From Candidatus Binatia bacterium (GTDB lineage Bacteria > Desulfobacterota > Binatia > UBA12015), in assembly GCA_036563615.1 (NCBI GenBank), contig DATCMB010000006.1, forward strand, positions 442,149 to 506,148: a stretch of DNA of 64,000 bases, read 5' to 3'. Below the pieces are notes generated by a model. That model was not told the origin of the DNA, did not search any database, and was given only the letters and a program-made list of their open reading frames with translations. Every line of letters begins with the position of its first letter. Position 1 is the first letter of the stretch. A program made the position numbers and the translations under genes. Shown here in pieces: positions 24,706 to 33,006 of the stretch.

Positions 24706-26568
24706 TCACCCCCGCGGCGGCCGCCGCCGCTCCGCGAACCACTCGCGGTAGCGCTCCATGCGCGCGCGCTGCGCCTGCGGCGCACGACGCCGGCACGTGC
24801 GCGCCTCCTCGCTGCCCGGCGGCGCGCCCCAGCGCACCTCGACGCAGTCGTTGGGGTTGTACGCCATCTCGAGCGCACCCGCGCGCGCGAGCACGTCGGC
24901 GAGCGTCAGCGTCCACTCCGATCCGTCGCTGCGCACGTAGGTGAAGCGCCGAGCCGCGGCCTCCTCGTCGAGCATCAGCTCGAGCGCGCGCCGCACCTTC
25001 TGCGGATCGGCGCCCGGCGGGATCACGTAGCGCCCGGGACGCTCGGCGACGCGCGCGGGGAAGTTGCGAACGACGTCGATCGCGATCAGCAGCCGCAGGT
25101 CGCGCGACGGCGTCGCGAAGTCCTCCCAGGGACCGGTGGTCTCGAAGATCGCCGCGCCCTCGGGCATGGCGATCGTGCTGCGTGTCCGCGCGACGTACTC
25201 CTCGCCGTTCGCGACCGAGCGCACGCGCGCGCGCACCTGCTCGTCGAGCGCGTCGATGGTCTCGCGGAACGCGCGCGCGGGATCCTGCGGCTCGGGCGAC
25301 AGCATGGCGTCGACGCGCTCGTAGAAGGTCTCGACGCCGCCGACGTACTGCTCGAGCGAGAAGTCGCCGAACTCGGGGTGCGCTTCGATCTCGTCGTTGC
25401 CGAGCCGGCGCAATCCCCGTCCGTCCGATACGATCGGGCGGAAGTTCTTGAAGCCCGCGCCGCCGAGCTTGGGGTCGACCGCGAAGAGGAAATTGCCCCG
25501 CCAGTAGCGCTTGCGCGCGACGGTGTGGTCGGGCTGCGCGTCGACCGCGAGCAAGAGCCCGCCCGCGTCCTCGGTCTGCGGGATGCGCTGCACGACCACC
25601 AGCGTGTGCCCGTAGGGATCGGCGAACACGGTGCCTGGACGGAGCGCGCCGGGCTCGATGCGCGTCGGGTAGAGGTCGGTCGCGTCGGCGGCGGCCGGCG
25701 TGCGCGCGCTGCCGGAGTGCACGCCCCAGGCGACGTCGCGGCGCAGGAAGTGCAGGAAGCGCGCGACCTCGTCCTGCGCCGACGCCTGCGTCTCGGGGGC
25801 GAGGTTCGAGTGCCAGCCGGCGCAGCGCGGCGGCGACGTCGCCGTGCCGCGCGAGCACTTCGAGTAGCCGAACGGCAGGCCGAGCTTCCACGCGAAGTAG
25901 GCGCGCAGGAAGTAGGGCAGGTCCGCGCAGTCCGGCGTCAAGCGCATCTTTCCGCTCGAGTCCTCGCGGAGCCCGAGGTGGTCGTGGAGCAGGTTGCGTT
26001 CGGGGTCGGCGAGCACGGCGCCGATCCCTTTCCAGGTGGGCTCCGCATCGAGCGGGTCGGTGAAGAGCTGCTCGATCCATGCCGAGTAGAGGCTCTCGGT
26101 GCCGCGGTCCCACTCGCGCTCGACGCCCCACACCGCGCCCGCGGGACGCGGACGCGCGGGCGCCGCACCGCTGCCGACCACGATCACCGCGCAGCCGGCG
26201 ACGTCCGCACCGCGGCCGACCGCGACGCGGTAGGTGCCGGCGCTCGGGGAAGGAATGGTCGTGGTCCACCACCACGGCCCGGCGCCGCGCCGCTCGGCGC
26301 TCATCGCCGCGAGCCCGCCGCGCACGTCGCCGACGACCAGCGCGCCCTCGACCTCCTGGGGCGTCGCGGCGACGATCCGCAGCGGCTCGCCGGCGCGCGG
26401 CACGCGCGGGCTGGTCAGGAACGCGACCGCGCTGGTCGCGGGGCACGCGGCCGCGTCGACCATGCCGACCGCGGTGCCGGCGCGGGCGGGCGGCGTCGGC
26501 GCCGGCGCGACGAGCCACCCGAGCAGCAAGAGGATCGGAAGCGATCGCAGACGCGCAGCTCGAAGCAC
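24706..26568 (-). CDS. Secreted protein with papain/transglutaminase-like Cys-His residues
   Basis: This 620-residue protein has a signal peptide (SLPILLLLGWLVAPAP). A beta-rich N-terminal domain covers about residues 45-130. Then comes PDCADLPYFLRAYFAWKLGL with a Cys placed as in papain-like folds, and 130 residues on YGHTLVVVQ (His) and LLLAVDAQPD (Asp). This Cys-His-Asp order suggests a periplasmic transglutaminase-like or NlpC/P60-like enzyme. The C-terminal third is helical and charged. It starts on GTG. It sits upstream of, and nearly abuts, the lipid-alcohol kinase gene. Substrate and exact family are unknown. Confidence 0.62.
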   Translation of the reverse strand: MLRAARLRSLPILLLLGWLVAPAPTPPARAGTAVGMVDAAACPATSAVAFLTSPRVPRAGEPLRIVAATPQEVEGALVVGDVRGGLAAMSAERRGAGPWWWTTTIPSPSAGTYRVAVGRGADVAGCAVIVVGSGAAPARPRPAGAVWGVEREWDRGTESLYSAWIEQLFTDPLDAEPTWKGIGAVLADPERNLLHDHLGLREDSSGKMRLTPDCADLPYFLRAYFAWKLGLPFGYSKCSRGTATSPPRCAGWHSNLAPETQASAQDEVARFLHFLRRDVAWGVHSGSARTPAAADATDLYPTRIEPGALRPGTVFADPYGHTLVVVQRIPQTEDAGGLLLAVDAQPDHTVARKRYWRGNFLFAVDPKLGGAGFKNFRPIVSDGRGLRRLGNDEIEAHPEFGDFSLEQYVGGVETFYERVDAMLSPEPQDPARAFRETIDALDEQVRARVRSVANGEEYVARTRSTIAMPEGAAIFETTGPWEDFATPSRDLRLLIAIDVVRNFPARVAERPGRYVIPPGADPQKVRRALELMLDEEAAARRFTYVRSDGSEWTLTLADVLARAGALEMAYNPNDCVEVRWGAPPGSEEARTCRRRAPQAQRARMERYREWFAERRRPPRG

Positions 26569-26625
26569 GCGTAAAGCAGAGCGCGCCCGGGGAGCCGCAG
26601 CAAGCGCCGCACGTGCAGCGCGCGC

Positions 26626-27552
26626 TCAGCCTTCGGCCGCGACCCGGTAGCCGACACGGGGGAAGTGCACGACGATCTCGCCCAGCGCCGGATCGACGCG
26701 CTTGACGGCGATCTCGTGCACCGAGCTCGCGACCAGCTCGCCGCGCACCGGATCGAAGCCGTAGTCGTCGGGCGTGACCGACACCGACTGTCCGACGCGC
26801 AGACCGTTCGGCTCGCGCGGATCGACGCCGCCCGCCGGCGCTGGCGTCGCGTCGCGTGCGATCGCGAGCGCCTCGGCCGGTGCCATGTCGCTGCGCTCGC
26901 CGTGGCCCATCTCGTCGACGCGCTTCGCCCACGCGGCGACGCGCGGAAGCTCGTCGAGCGCCGCGCTCGCCTGCGGCGCCATGCGCAGGAACCACAGCGG
27001 GTGGAAGCACGCGGCGTCGGCGAGGCTGAAATCCGAGCTCAGGAGGAACGCGCGTCCGTCCGCGAGCTGCGCATCCAGCGTCGCGAGGTGACCGCGCAGC
27101 TGCTCGCGCGCGTACGGCGCGAGCTTCGGCAGCTCCGCGAAGTCCCGTCCCGGCATGAGCTTCGTGCGGTCCTCGATGAACTCCTTCGGCACGAGGTGCC
27201 CGATCTCGCCGAACACGACCGTCACCGCGGCGAGGAACACGATGCGGTCGGCCCACAGGCTCCAGGCGTGGCAGGTGCCCTCGCTCGCGCCGGGGTAGAT
27301 CGTCGGCTCGGGGTGCAGCCGCTCGAGGACGCGCACGATGAGCTGCGTGTCGCAGTAGACGTCGGCGCCGATCTGCAGCACCGGGATGCGCCGGTAGCCG
27401 CCGGTGAGCGGCACGAGGTCCGGCTTCGGCATGATCGTCGGCTGCTCGACCGCGCGCCAGGCGAGCCGCTTGTGCGCGAGCACCTTGCGCACCTTCTCCG
27501 AGAAGGGCGAGGTGTCGTACTGGTGCAGGATCAACGTCGCTTCGCTCGCCAT
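26626..27552 (-). CDS. Glutathione S-transferase family protein
   Basis: This 308-residue cytosolic protein has an N-terminal thioredoxin-like domain (LILHQYDTSPFSEKVRKVLA), with Ser in the catalytic position region. GYRRIPVLQIGADVYCDTQL matches the cis-Pro and glutathione-binding block. An all-helical C-terminal domain contains FSLADAACFHPLWFL. A 60-residue extension beyond the normal GST length (from about 245) contains PDDYGFDPVRGELV and HFPRVGYRV, likely a small added beta domain. AGGAGG stands five bases before the ATG at 27552. The substrate is unknown. Confidence 0.85.
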   Translation of the reverse strand: MASEATLILHQYDTSPFSEKVRKVLAHKRLAWRAVEQPTIMPKPDLVPLTGGYRRIPVLQIGADVYCDTQLIVRVLERLHPEPTIYPGASEGTCHAWSLWADRIVFLAAVTVVFGEIGHLVPKEFIEDRTKLMPGRDFAELPKLAPYAREQLRGHLATLDAQLADGRAFLLSSDFSLADAACFHPLWFLRMAPQASAALDELPRVAAWAKRVDEMGHGERSDMAPAEALAIARDATPAPAGGVDPREPNGLRVGQSVSVTPDDYGFDPVRGELVASSVHEIAVKRVDPALGEIVVHFPRVGYRVAAEG

Positions 27553-27586
27553 CGCGTCCTCCTGCGTCGTGCGGCGCTCTCCGCAG

Positions 27587-28906
27587 CTACGAAGAAGCTT
27601 CGCGCGTGACTTCCGACGCCGCGCCGACGCGGGCGTCCTGCGCCGATGCCTCGCCGCCCAGCGCCGCCGCAGCATCCTCACGCGTCGCCGCCGAGCCAAC
27701 GGACGGTTCAGCCTCGTCCGGTGTGGGCAGAGGGACCCCCGCCGCAGCGAGCGCGTCCGCAACCAGCGCGACGAAGCCCTGCTCACGCAGCCGCTCGATC
27801 GCGGCCCGCACCTCGCGCTCGTCGCGCGCCAGCACGCGGCGGCGCGTCGTGCGCAGCCGGCGCAGCTCGCCCGCGAGCAGCGCGCGCCCGCGCTCGCTCG
27901 CCCGAGCGATCTCGGCGCGCAGCGTGTCGTCGAGCACCGTGTCGTCGTGGAACTCGCCGAGCGTCTCCTGCAGCGCCTTGAGCCTGCGCACCGCCTCGCG
28001 GCCGCGCTCGCCGAGGTAGGGCTCGAGGATCTCGAGCTGGTAGCGGAGCTTCTTCGCCGCGATGCGCACCGCGTGCAGCTCCTCCGCCGCGGCCGGCGTC
28101 CCCGGTGGTGCGGTGAGCGGCGGCTCGGTCACCTGACGTGACTCCGCGAGCAGCGTCGGCGCGATCGTGCGCAGCAGCTCGGCGATCGGCGCGTCGTGCG
28201 CGCCCGCCGCGTGGGGGACCGCGGTGTACGCGTCGGTCGCCTGGGCCGTGGCGCCGTTCAGCGCCTGCGCGACCGTGCCCGCCGCGACCGCACCCTCGAG
28301 CTGCCCGTGCAGGCGCTCGAGCCGTGCGTCGAGCCGGTCGAGCCGCACGTCGGCGAAGCACGCCATCATGCGCTCGCGCGCGCGGCGTCGGCGGCGCGCG
28401 AGCCGCGCGTCGACGTGCTCGAGGGCGAGCGCGCGCTGCGGTGTGGCGCGCTCGGCGAGCTTCGCCAGCCGCAGCCGCAGGACGTCGAGCTCGCGCACCC
28501 GCCCGAGCGCGCGCGTCAGATCGCGCACCGCGGACGCGAGCCGGCGCTGCTCGTCGGGATCGAGCCACGGCGCGAAGGTCTTGAGGCACGCGCGCAGGCG
28601 CCGCGTCGCGACCCGCATGTCGTGCACGCCCTCGGGGTCGCGGCCGTCGACCGCGGCGGCGACGTTGCCGAACATCTTGCGTCGCTGCTCGTCGAGCACC
28701 TGTGCCGCGCGACCGTAGATCGACGGCGGCGGGGCAGGGGCGCGCGGCGCTTCGCTCCGTGCTGCGCCGCTGCGCGGTGCGTTGCTCCGCGCCGTTCGCG
28801 TGCGGCGCGCGACGGCACGCCTCGCGTGCGCCGTCGAGCCCGGCTGCCGTCGTGCCGCCACGTGTGGTGCGTACCCTGTGACGGCGCGGATTTGAAGCCC
28901 GGCCAC
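27587..28906 (-). CDS. CHAD-domain protein
   Basis: This 439-residue protein carries a CHAD helical domain built from two similar halves. The first contains VHDMRVATRRLRACL and the second LHAVRIAAKKLRYQLE, each with the conserved His and the run of basic residues that binds polyphosphate. CHAD proteins associate with polyphosphate granules or act as phosphate-binding partners of CYTH-type enzymes; no CYTH gene is seen nearby. The first 60 residues are Arg/Ala-rich and probably disordered, so a later start is possible. The C-terminal 50 residues are Ala/Glu-rich. It starts on GTG. Confidence 0.85.
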   Translation of the reverse strand: MAGLQIRAVTGYAPHVAARRQPGSTAHARRAVARRTRTARSNAPRSGAARSEAPRAPAPPPSIYGRAAQVLDEQRRKMFGNVAAAVDGRDPEGVHDMRVATRRLRACLKTFAPWLDPDEQRRLASAVRDLTRALGRVRELDVLRLRLAKLAERATPQRALALEHVDARLARRRRRARERMMACFADVRLDRLDARLERLHGQLEGAVAAGTVAQALNGATAQATDAYTAVPHAAGAHDAPIAELLRTIAPTLLAESRQVTEPPLTAPPGTPAAAEELHAVRIAAKKLRYQLEILEPYLGERGREAVRRLKALQETLGEFHDDTVLDDTLRAEIARASERGRALLAGELRRLRTTRRRVLARDEREVRAAIERLREQGFVALVADALAAAGVPLPTPDEAEPSVGSAATREDAAAALGGEASAQDARVGAASEVTREASS

Positions 28907-28942
28907 GCGCGCTTTCGCCGTCGCCGCGACGGAACGACGCGC

Positions 28943-30376
28943 CTACGAGAGCGATCGGACGCTCGTGCGCATGCGCTGCTCGGCGCGCTGCGCGAGCGCC
29001 CGGAGCGCCGCGTCGACGAACTCGCCGCACGCCGACTGCCAGGCGTCGACCAGACCGCGCGGCCGTCCGACGATGCTCGAGTCGAAGCTGACGCCGAGCG
29101 ACAGCCAGCGCTCGAAGCGCTGCGCGCCGACCGCCACACCGGCCGTCCCGGCGTCGGCGGTGAGCGGGTAGACGCGCTGCACGCGCGCGCCGGCGAGCGT
29201 GCGCGCGTGCAATGGCAGCTCGCGGTACGCGAGCTCGACGTCGTAGCGCTGTGCCGAGCGCGGCGCGACGCCCTGCGACAGCGCGAGCGGCAGCGCCGTC
29301 ATCGCGCCGGCGAGCGCCTTCATCGCCGCGAGCCGCGCCTCGCTGCCGAGCGCCGCGAGCAGCTCGTGGAAGTGCGCCGCGCGCCGCAGCGGATCGGTCT
29401 CCTCGATCGGCAGCAGCATGCCGGCGACGCGCGATTCGGGCAGCGACACGAGCGCGCGCAGCGTCGCCGGCAGCACGCCACGCTCGTTCTGCTCGAGACG
29501 GGCGAGCGCGCCCGACGAGATCGCGAGCAGGACGTCCTCGAGCCCGAGGCCGAGCGGGCGGCGCACGGCGTCGAGCGCGGCGAGCGGCAGGTCGACGAGC
29601 GCGAGCGCGCGCGGCCGCGCGGCGCCGCCGAGCAGCGTGCCGGGCGCGCTCTCGGCGAGCCGCTCGGTGAGCAGCGCGCCGAGCGAGCGCGCGGCCCGAA
29701 GCGCCGCGTCGGCGAGCTCGCCCGACCACGCGCCGCCGTCGAGGCGCGTCGCACCGAGCGTCGCGCGCGCGAGCTCACCGGAGAGCAGCGCGGTCTCACG
29801 CGCGGCGCGAAGCAGGCTCAGCGCCGACTGCCGCAGCGCTGCGGCCTGCGGCACCAGCGCCTCCAGCGTCTCGACCAGCGCGAGCATCGGGCTCGCGGGA
29901 TCGCTCGCGGCGTTCTCTTCGGTGTCGTCGCTGCCGTCGTCGACCAGCGACGAGAGCAGCGCCGTGCTCGTCCCCGAGCGCTCGAGCTGCGGGTCGACCT
30001 TCACGAGCAGCAGCGAGCGCGCATCGCCCTCGAGCACGTGCAGCTCCCAGGGCGGCGCCTTGTGTGCAAGCGGTTGAAAGAATCGCCGCGTCGCCACGCC
30101 GAGCAGGTCGCGGTCGTTGCCGATCCGCTCCCAGCGCAGGTGGTAGGACAGATCGAAGCCGTGCTCGACCCAGTCGGCGGCGAGCCTGCCGCGACGCTTG
30201 ACGCGCCGGCGACGCAGCCGCGGGTGCCGGTCGACGGCCGCCTCGAGCCCGTCGACGATCTCGGGATGGGACGGGGCGCCGCGCAGAAGCACGATGCTGC
30301 CCGCGCAGGGCCGAGAGATCGGCCGCACCTCGTGACCTCCTCGTTCGAAGGAAAACGACTCGATCGATGAAGTCAT
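28943..30376 (-). CDS. WS/DGAT-like acyltransferase homologue lacking the HHxxxDG motif
   Basis: This 477-residue protein has the layout of bacterial wax ester synthase/diacylglycerol acyltransferases. An N-terminal PISRPCAGSIVLLRG block leads to a condensation-type core (DRHPRLRRRRV, PPWELHVLEGD). A C-terminal domain contains VYPLTADAGTAGVAVG and WLSLGVSFDSSIV. Where relatives have KVHHAxxDGxS, it reads KVDPQLERSGTS (about residues 126-137), so both catalytic His, the Asp and the Gly are gone. It is probably not an acyltransferase; it may bind lipid or partner another enzyme. The ATG at 30376 is preferred to an upstream TTG. Confidence 0.72.
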   Translation of the reverse strand: MTSSIESFSFERGGHEVRPISRPCAGSIVLLRGAPSHPEIVDGLEAAVDRHPRLRRRRVKRRGRLAADWVEHGFDLSYHLRWERIGNDRDLLGVATRRFFQPLAHKAPPWELHVLEGDARSLLLVKVDPQLERSGTSTALLSSLVDDGSDDTEENAASDPASPMLALVETLEALVPQAAALRQSALSLLRAARETALLSGELARATLGATRLDGGAWSGELADAALRAARSLGALLTERLAESAPGTLLGGAARPRALALVDLPLAALDAVRRPLGLGLEDVLLAISSGALARLEQNERGVLPATLRALVSLPESRVAGMLLPIEETDPLRRAAHFHELLAALGSEARLAAMKALAGAMTALPLALSQGVAPRSAQRYDVELAYRELPLHARTLAGARVQRVYPLTADAGTAGVAVGAQRFERWLSLGVSFDSSIVGRPRGLVDAWQSACGEFVDAALRALAQRAEQRMRTSVRSLS

Positions 30377-30478
30377 GAGAGTGTCGTCCAATCTCGCACG
30401 CGCCCGTAGTGGTGACAAGACGGTTCGGGCGTCAAGCTACTTTCGACGCGCACATTTCTCGCGCGCGTCACGCGACCG

Positions 30479-31585
30479 TCAAGTGAAGCGCTCGCGACCT
30501 CGCTTGCGCAGCTCGGCGACGGCACGGCGGACGTCCTGGGCACGGTCCTTGCTGCACACGAGCACGCCGTCGCGCGTGATCGCGACGATCACCTTCTCCA
30601 CTCCGACGAGCGCGACCGCGATCTCTTCATCGGCTTCGTTGAAAACGATCGAGTCGCGCGCATCGACGAGCACGGCGTCGCCTTCGACGACGTTTCCCGC
30701 TGCGTCGGTCGTGCGCGTGCGCTCGAGCGCGTCCCACGCTCCGACGTCGTCCCAGGGAAACCCTGCAGGGAGAACCCACACGTTGTCGGCGCGCTCCATC
30801 AGGCCGACGTCGATCGAGACGTCGGCGAGCGGTGCGAACGCTTCACGAAGCGTGCCGCGCGCGCGCGACGCGAGCGCATCGCGCATCGTGCGCTGTGCGC
30901 GCGAAAGGTCGGGCATGTGGCGCGCGAGGCCCCGAAGGAACGTCGACACGCGCCAGAAGAACATGCCGCTGTTCCAGTAATGATGGCCGGACCGCGCGTA
31001 CGCGCGCGCGGTGGCCTCGTCGGGCTTCTCGCGGAAGCGCAGCACGCGCAGTGGCGTGCGTGCGGCGTCGGCAGCGTCGCCCGTCCGCTCGGACGGCGAC
31101 ACCTCGATGTAGCCGTAGCCGGTCTCGGGACGCGTCGGCACGATGCCGATCGTCACCAGCGCGTCCTCGGTCGCCGCGAAGTCGAGCGCGCGCGCGACGT
31201 CGGCGCGGAAGCGCTCGGGCTCGCCGATCTGGTGATCGGCGGTGAGGACCGCCATCACCATGTCCTCCGGGTCGCCGTGCTGCTGCTCGAGGTGAGCGGC
31301 GGCGAGCGCCAGGCAGGCGGCGGTGTTGCGCTTCTCGGGCTCGGCGAGCACGTTCTCGCGCGGCAGCGAGGGCAGGGCTTCGGCGATCGGCTCCGCGAGC
31401 AGCTCGCTCGTCGCGATGACGATGTTCTCGCGCGGGATCAGCGGCGCGATGCGCTCGATCGCCTCCTCGAGCATCGACAGCCGTGCGTCGGTGAGGCGCA
31501 GAAGCTGCTTCGGGCGCGCGCGCCGGCTCGCGGGCCAGAAGCGCTCCCCCGAGCCCCCGGCCATGATGACGGCGAAGCGACGCAT
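30479..31585 (-). CDS. manC: Mannose-1-phosphate guanylyltransferase
   Basis: This 368-residue cytosolic enzyme should make GDP-mannose from mannose-1-phosphate and GTP for surface glycans. The nucleotidyltransferase signature MAGGSGERFWPASRRARPKQ is at the N-terminus, followed by LTADHQI, FREKPDEATA, YWNSGMFFW and GFPWDDVGAWDAL. It lacks the C-terminal phosphomannose isomerase domain of bifunctional enzymes. The ATG at 31585 has GGGAG four bases upstream. It is divergent from pyrE; the 102-base gap before the WS/DGAT-like gene on the same strand leaves cotranscription open. Confidence 0.93.
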   Translation of the reverse strand: MRRFAVIMAGGSGERFWPASRRARPKQLLRLTDARLSMLEEAIERIAPLIPRENIVIATSELLAEPIAEALPSLPRENVLAEPEKRNTAACLALAAAHLEQQHGDPEDMVMAVLTADHQIGEPERFRADVARALDFAATEDALVTIGIVPTRPETGYGYIEVSPSERTGDAADAARTPLRVLRFREKPDEATARAYARSGHHYWNSGMFFWRVSTFLRGLARHMPDLSRAQRTMRDALASRARGTLREAFAPLADVSIDVGLMERADNVWVLPAGFPWDDVGAWDALERTRTTDAAGNVVEGDAVLVDARDSIVFNEADEEIAVALVGVEKVIVAITRDGVLVCSKDRAQDVRRAVAELRKRGRERFT

Positions 31586-31679
31586 CCGGCTCCCATACCA
31601 TGGCGTCTGCGCGATGCATCGCGCAGCGCGGCGAAGGGCGATTTGACGCTGGCGTGGGGTTTCTGCGACGCAGGCGGGC

Positions 31680-32285
31680 ATGGATGACGCCACGCGCCGG
31701 CTCGCGGAGATCCTCCTCGAGCGCTCGTTCCTCGAGAACCACGAGAAGCCGTTCCTCCTCGCGTCCGGGAAGACGAGCCCGTTCTACTTCGAGTGCTCGC
31801 TGACCACGACCTGGCCGCCGGCGATGCCGCTGATCGGCAAGCTCGTGTTCGAGCGGATCCGCGGCAAGGTGAAGGCGATCGGCGGTCCGACGATGGGCGC
31901 GGACCCGATCTCGGCCGCGGTCGCGTACTACAGCGAGACGGTGGGCGAGCCGATCCCGTGGTTCAGCATCCGCAAGACGGCGAAGGACCACGGCACCGGC
32001 GGCTTCCTCGAGGGCAGCGCGCCCGCGGCGGGCGAGCCGGTGGCGCTGGTCGACGACGTGCTGACGCGCGGCGGCGCGATGCTCGACGGGCTGCGCGCGG
32101 CGCGCGAGTCCGGTCTCGAGGTCGCGGTGGCGGTGGTGCTGCTCGACCGCCAGGAGCAGGATGGGCGCGCGCGCGTCGAGGCGGCGTGTCGCGAGATCGG
32201 CGCGGAGTTCGTCGCGCTGCTGACCAAGAGCGAGATCGACGAGGTGCGCGCGGCGCGCGACGCCGCGGCGGGCAAGCGCTCGTAG
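31680..32285 (+). CDS. pyrE: Orotate phosphoribosyltransferase
   Basis: This 201-residue enzyme joins orotate to PRPP to form orotidine-5-phosphate in pyrimidine synthesis. It shows KPFLLASGKTSPFYF at the orotate loop, VKAIGGPTMGADPIS, SIRKTAKDHG in the flexible catalytic loop and VALVDDVLTRGGAML as the PRPP-binding signature. Length is typical. It is divergent from manC, with 94 bases between the starts, where a promoter should lie. No strong ribosome binding site precedes the ATG. Confidence 0.94.
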   Translation: MDDATRRLAEILLERSFLENHEKPFLLASGKTSPFYFECSLTTTWPPAMPLIGKLVFERIRGKVKAIGGPTMGADPISAAVAYYSETVGEPIPWFSIRKTAKDHGTGGFLEGSAPAAGEPVALVDDVLTRGGAMLDGLRAARESGLEVAVAVVLLDRQEQDGRARVEAACREIGAEFVALLTKSEIDEVRAARDAAAGKRS

Positions 32286-32372
32286 CGCCCGTGCGCGGCG
32301 CGCTCGGCCGACGCGTTGCCGGGCTCGCGCGCCGCTGCTTGACCTCGCGCGGCGCTCGGTGAAACTGCCCGC

Positions 32373-32912
32373 GTGCGCAGTCGCCCCGCTGCTTCCGCCG
32401 TGCCTTTCGCCCGCCGGCTCGTCGTCGCTGGCCTGCTGGTCGCGCTCGCGACCGCGCTCGCGACGCCGGCGCTCGCCGCGTCGTTCCGCGGCCGCGTGGT
32501 CAAGATCCGCGACGGCGACACGATCGACGTGCTGCGCGACCGCACGGCGGTCAAGGTGCGCGTCTTCGGCGTGGACGCGCCCGAGCGCGGGCAGCCGTAC
32601 TCGGCGCGCGCCAAGTCCTTCACCGCCGATCTGGTCGGCAACCGCGAGGTGCGGGTCGAGGTGAAGGAGGTCGACCGCTACGGGCGGATCGTCGGCGAGG
32701 TCCTGCTCGACGACGGCCGCAGCCTCGGCCCCGAGCTCGTGCGCGCCGGGCTCGCCTGGCACTACCGGCGCTACTCGAAGGACCCGGAGCTCGCGCGGCT
32801 CGAGGAGGAGGCGCGTCGTGCGCGGCGCGGTTTGTGGGCCGACCCGAAGCCGACGCCGCCGTGGGCCTACCGCGAGATGCTGCGCGGCAAGTCGCGTCGC
32901 TCCGCGAAGTGA
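32373..32912 (+). CDS. Secreted thermonuclease (staphylococcal-nuclease-like)
   Basis: This 179-residue protein has a signal peptide (LVVAGLLVALATALATPALA) followed by one SNase domain. VVKIRDGDTIDVL and RVFGVDAPERGQPY hold the catalytic Arg and the calcium-binding Asp residues, VDRYGRIVGEV the second Arg region, and LARLEEEARRARRGLW closes the fold. It should cut DNA or RNA outside the cytoplasm. Translation is taken from the GTG at 32373, but a second GTG at 32400 would also leave the signal peptide intact. It is convergent with the amidohydrolase, with a hairpin between them. Confidence 0.88.
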   Translation: MRSRPAASAVPFARRLVVAGLLVALATALATPALAASFRGRVVKIRDGDTIDVLRDRTAVKVRVFGVDAPERGQPYSARAKSFTADLVGNREVRVEVKEVDRYGRIVGEVLLDDGRSLGPELVRAGLAWHYRRYSKDPELARLEEEARRARRGLWADPKPTPPWAYREMLRGKSRRSAK

Positions 32913-32979
32913 GGCGGGACGAGCCGCGTCGGCATCGGCCCGCGAGGCGCGAGCACCCACGTCCGTCCGCGAGCGTGAA

Positions 32980-33000
32980 GCGCGGCGCCGCACGCCGCGC
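32980..33000. terminator. Bidirectional hairpin
   Basis: GCGCGGCG (32980-32987) pairs with CGCCGCGC (32993-33000) around a five-base loop, between the thermonuclease stop and the stop of the convergent amidohydrolase at 33007. Confidence 0.55.
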
Positions 33001-33006
33001 GCGATC

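Noticed and set aside
23852..27256. Minus-strand open frame of 1134 codons
   Set aside because: Only the part after 24700 codes for protein; the rest is a shadow of the secreted enzyme and GST genes in another frame.
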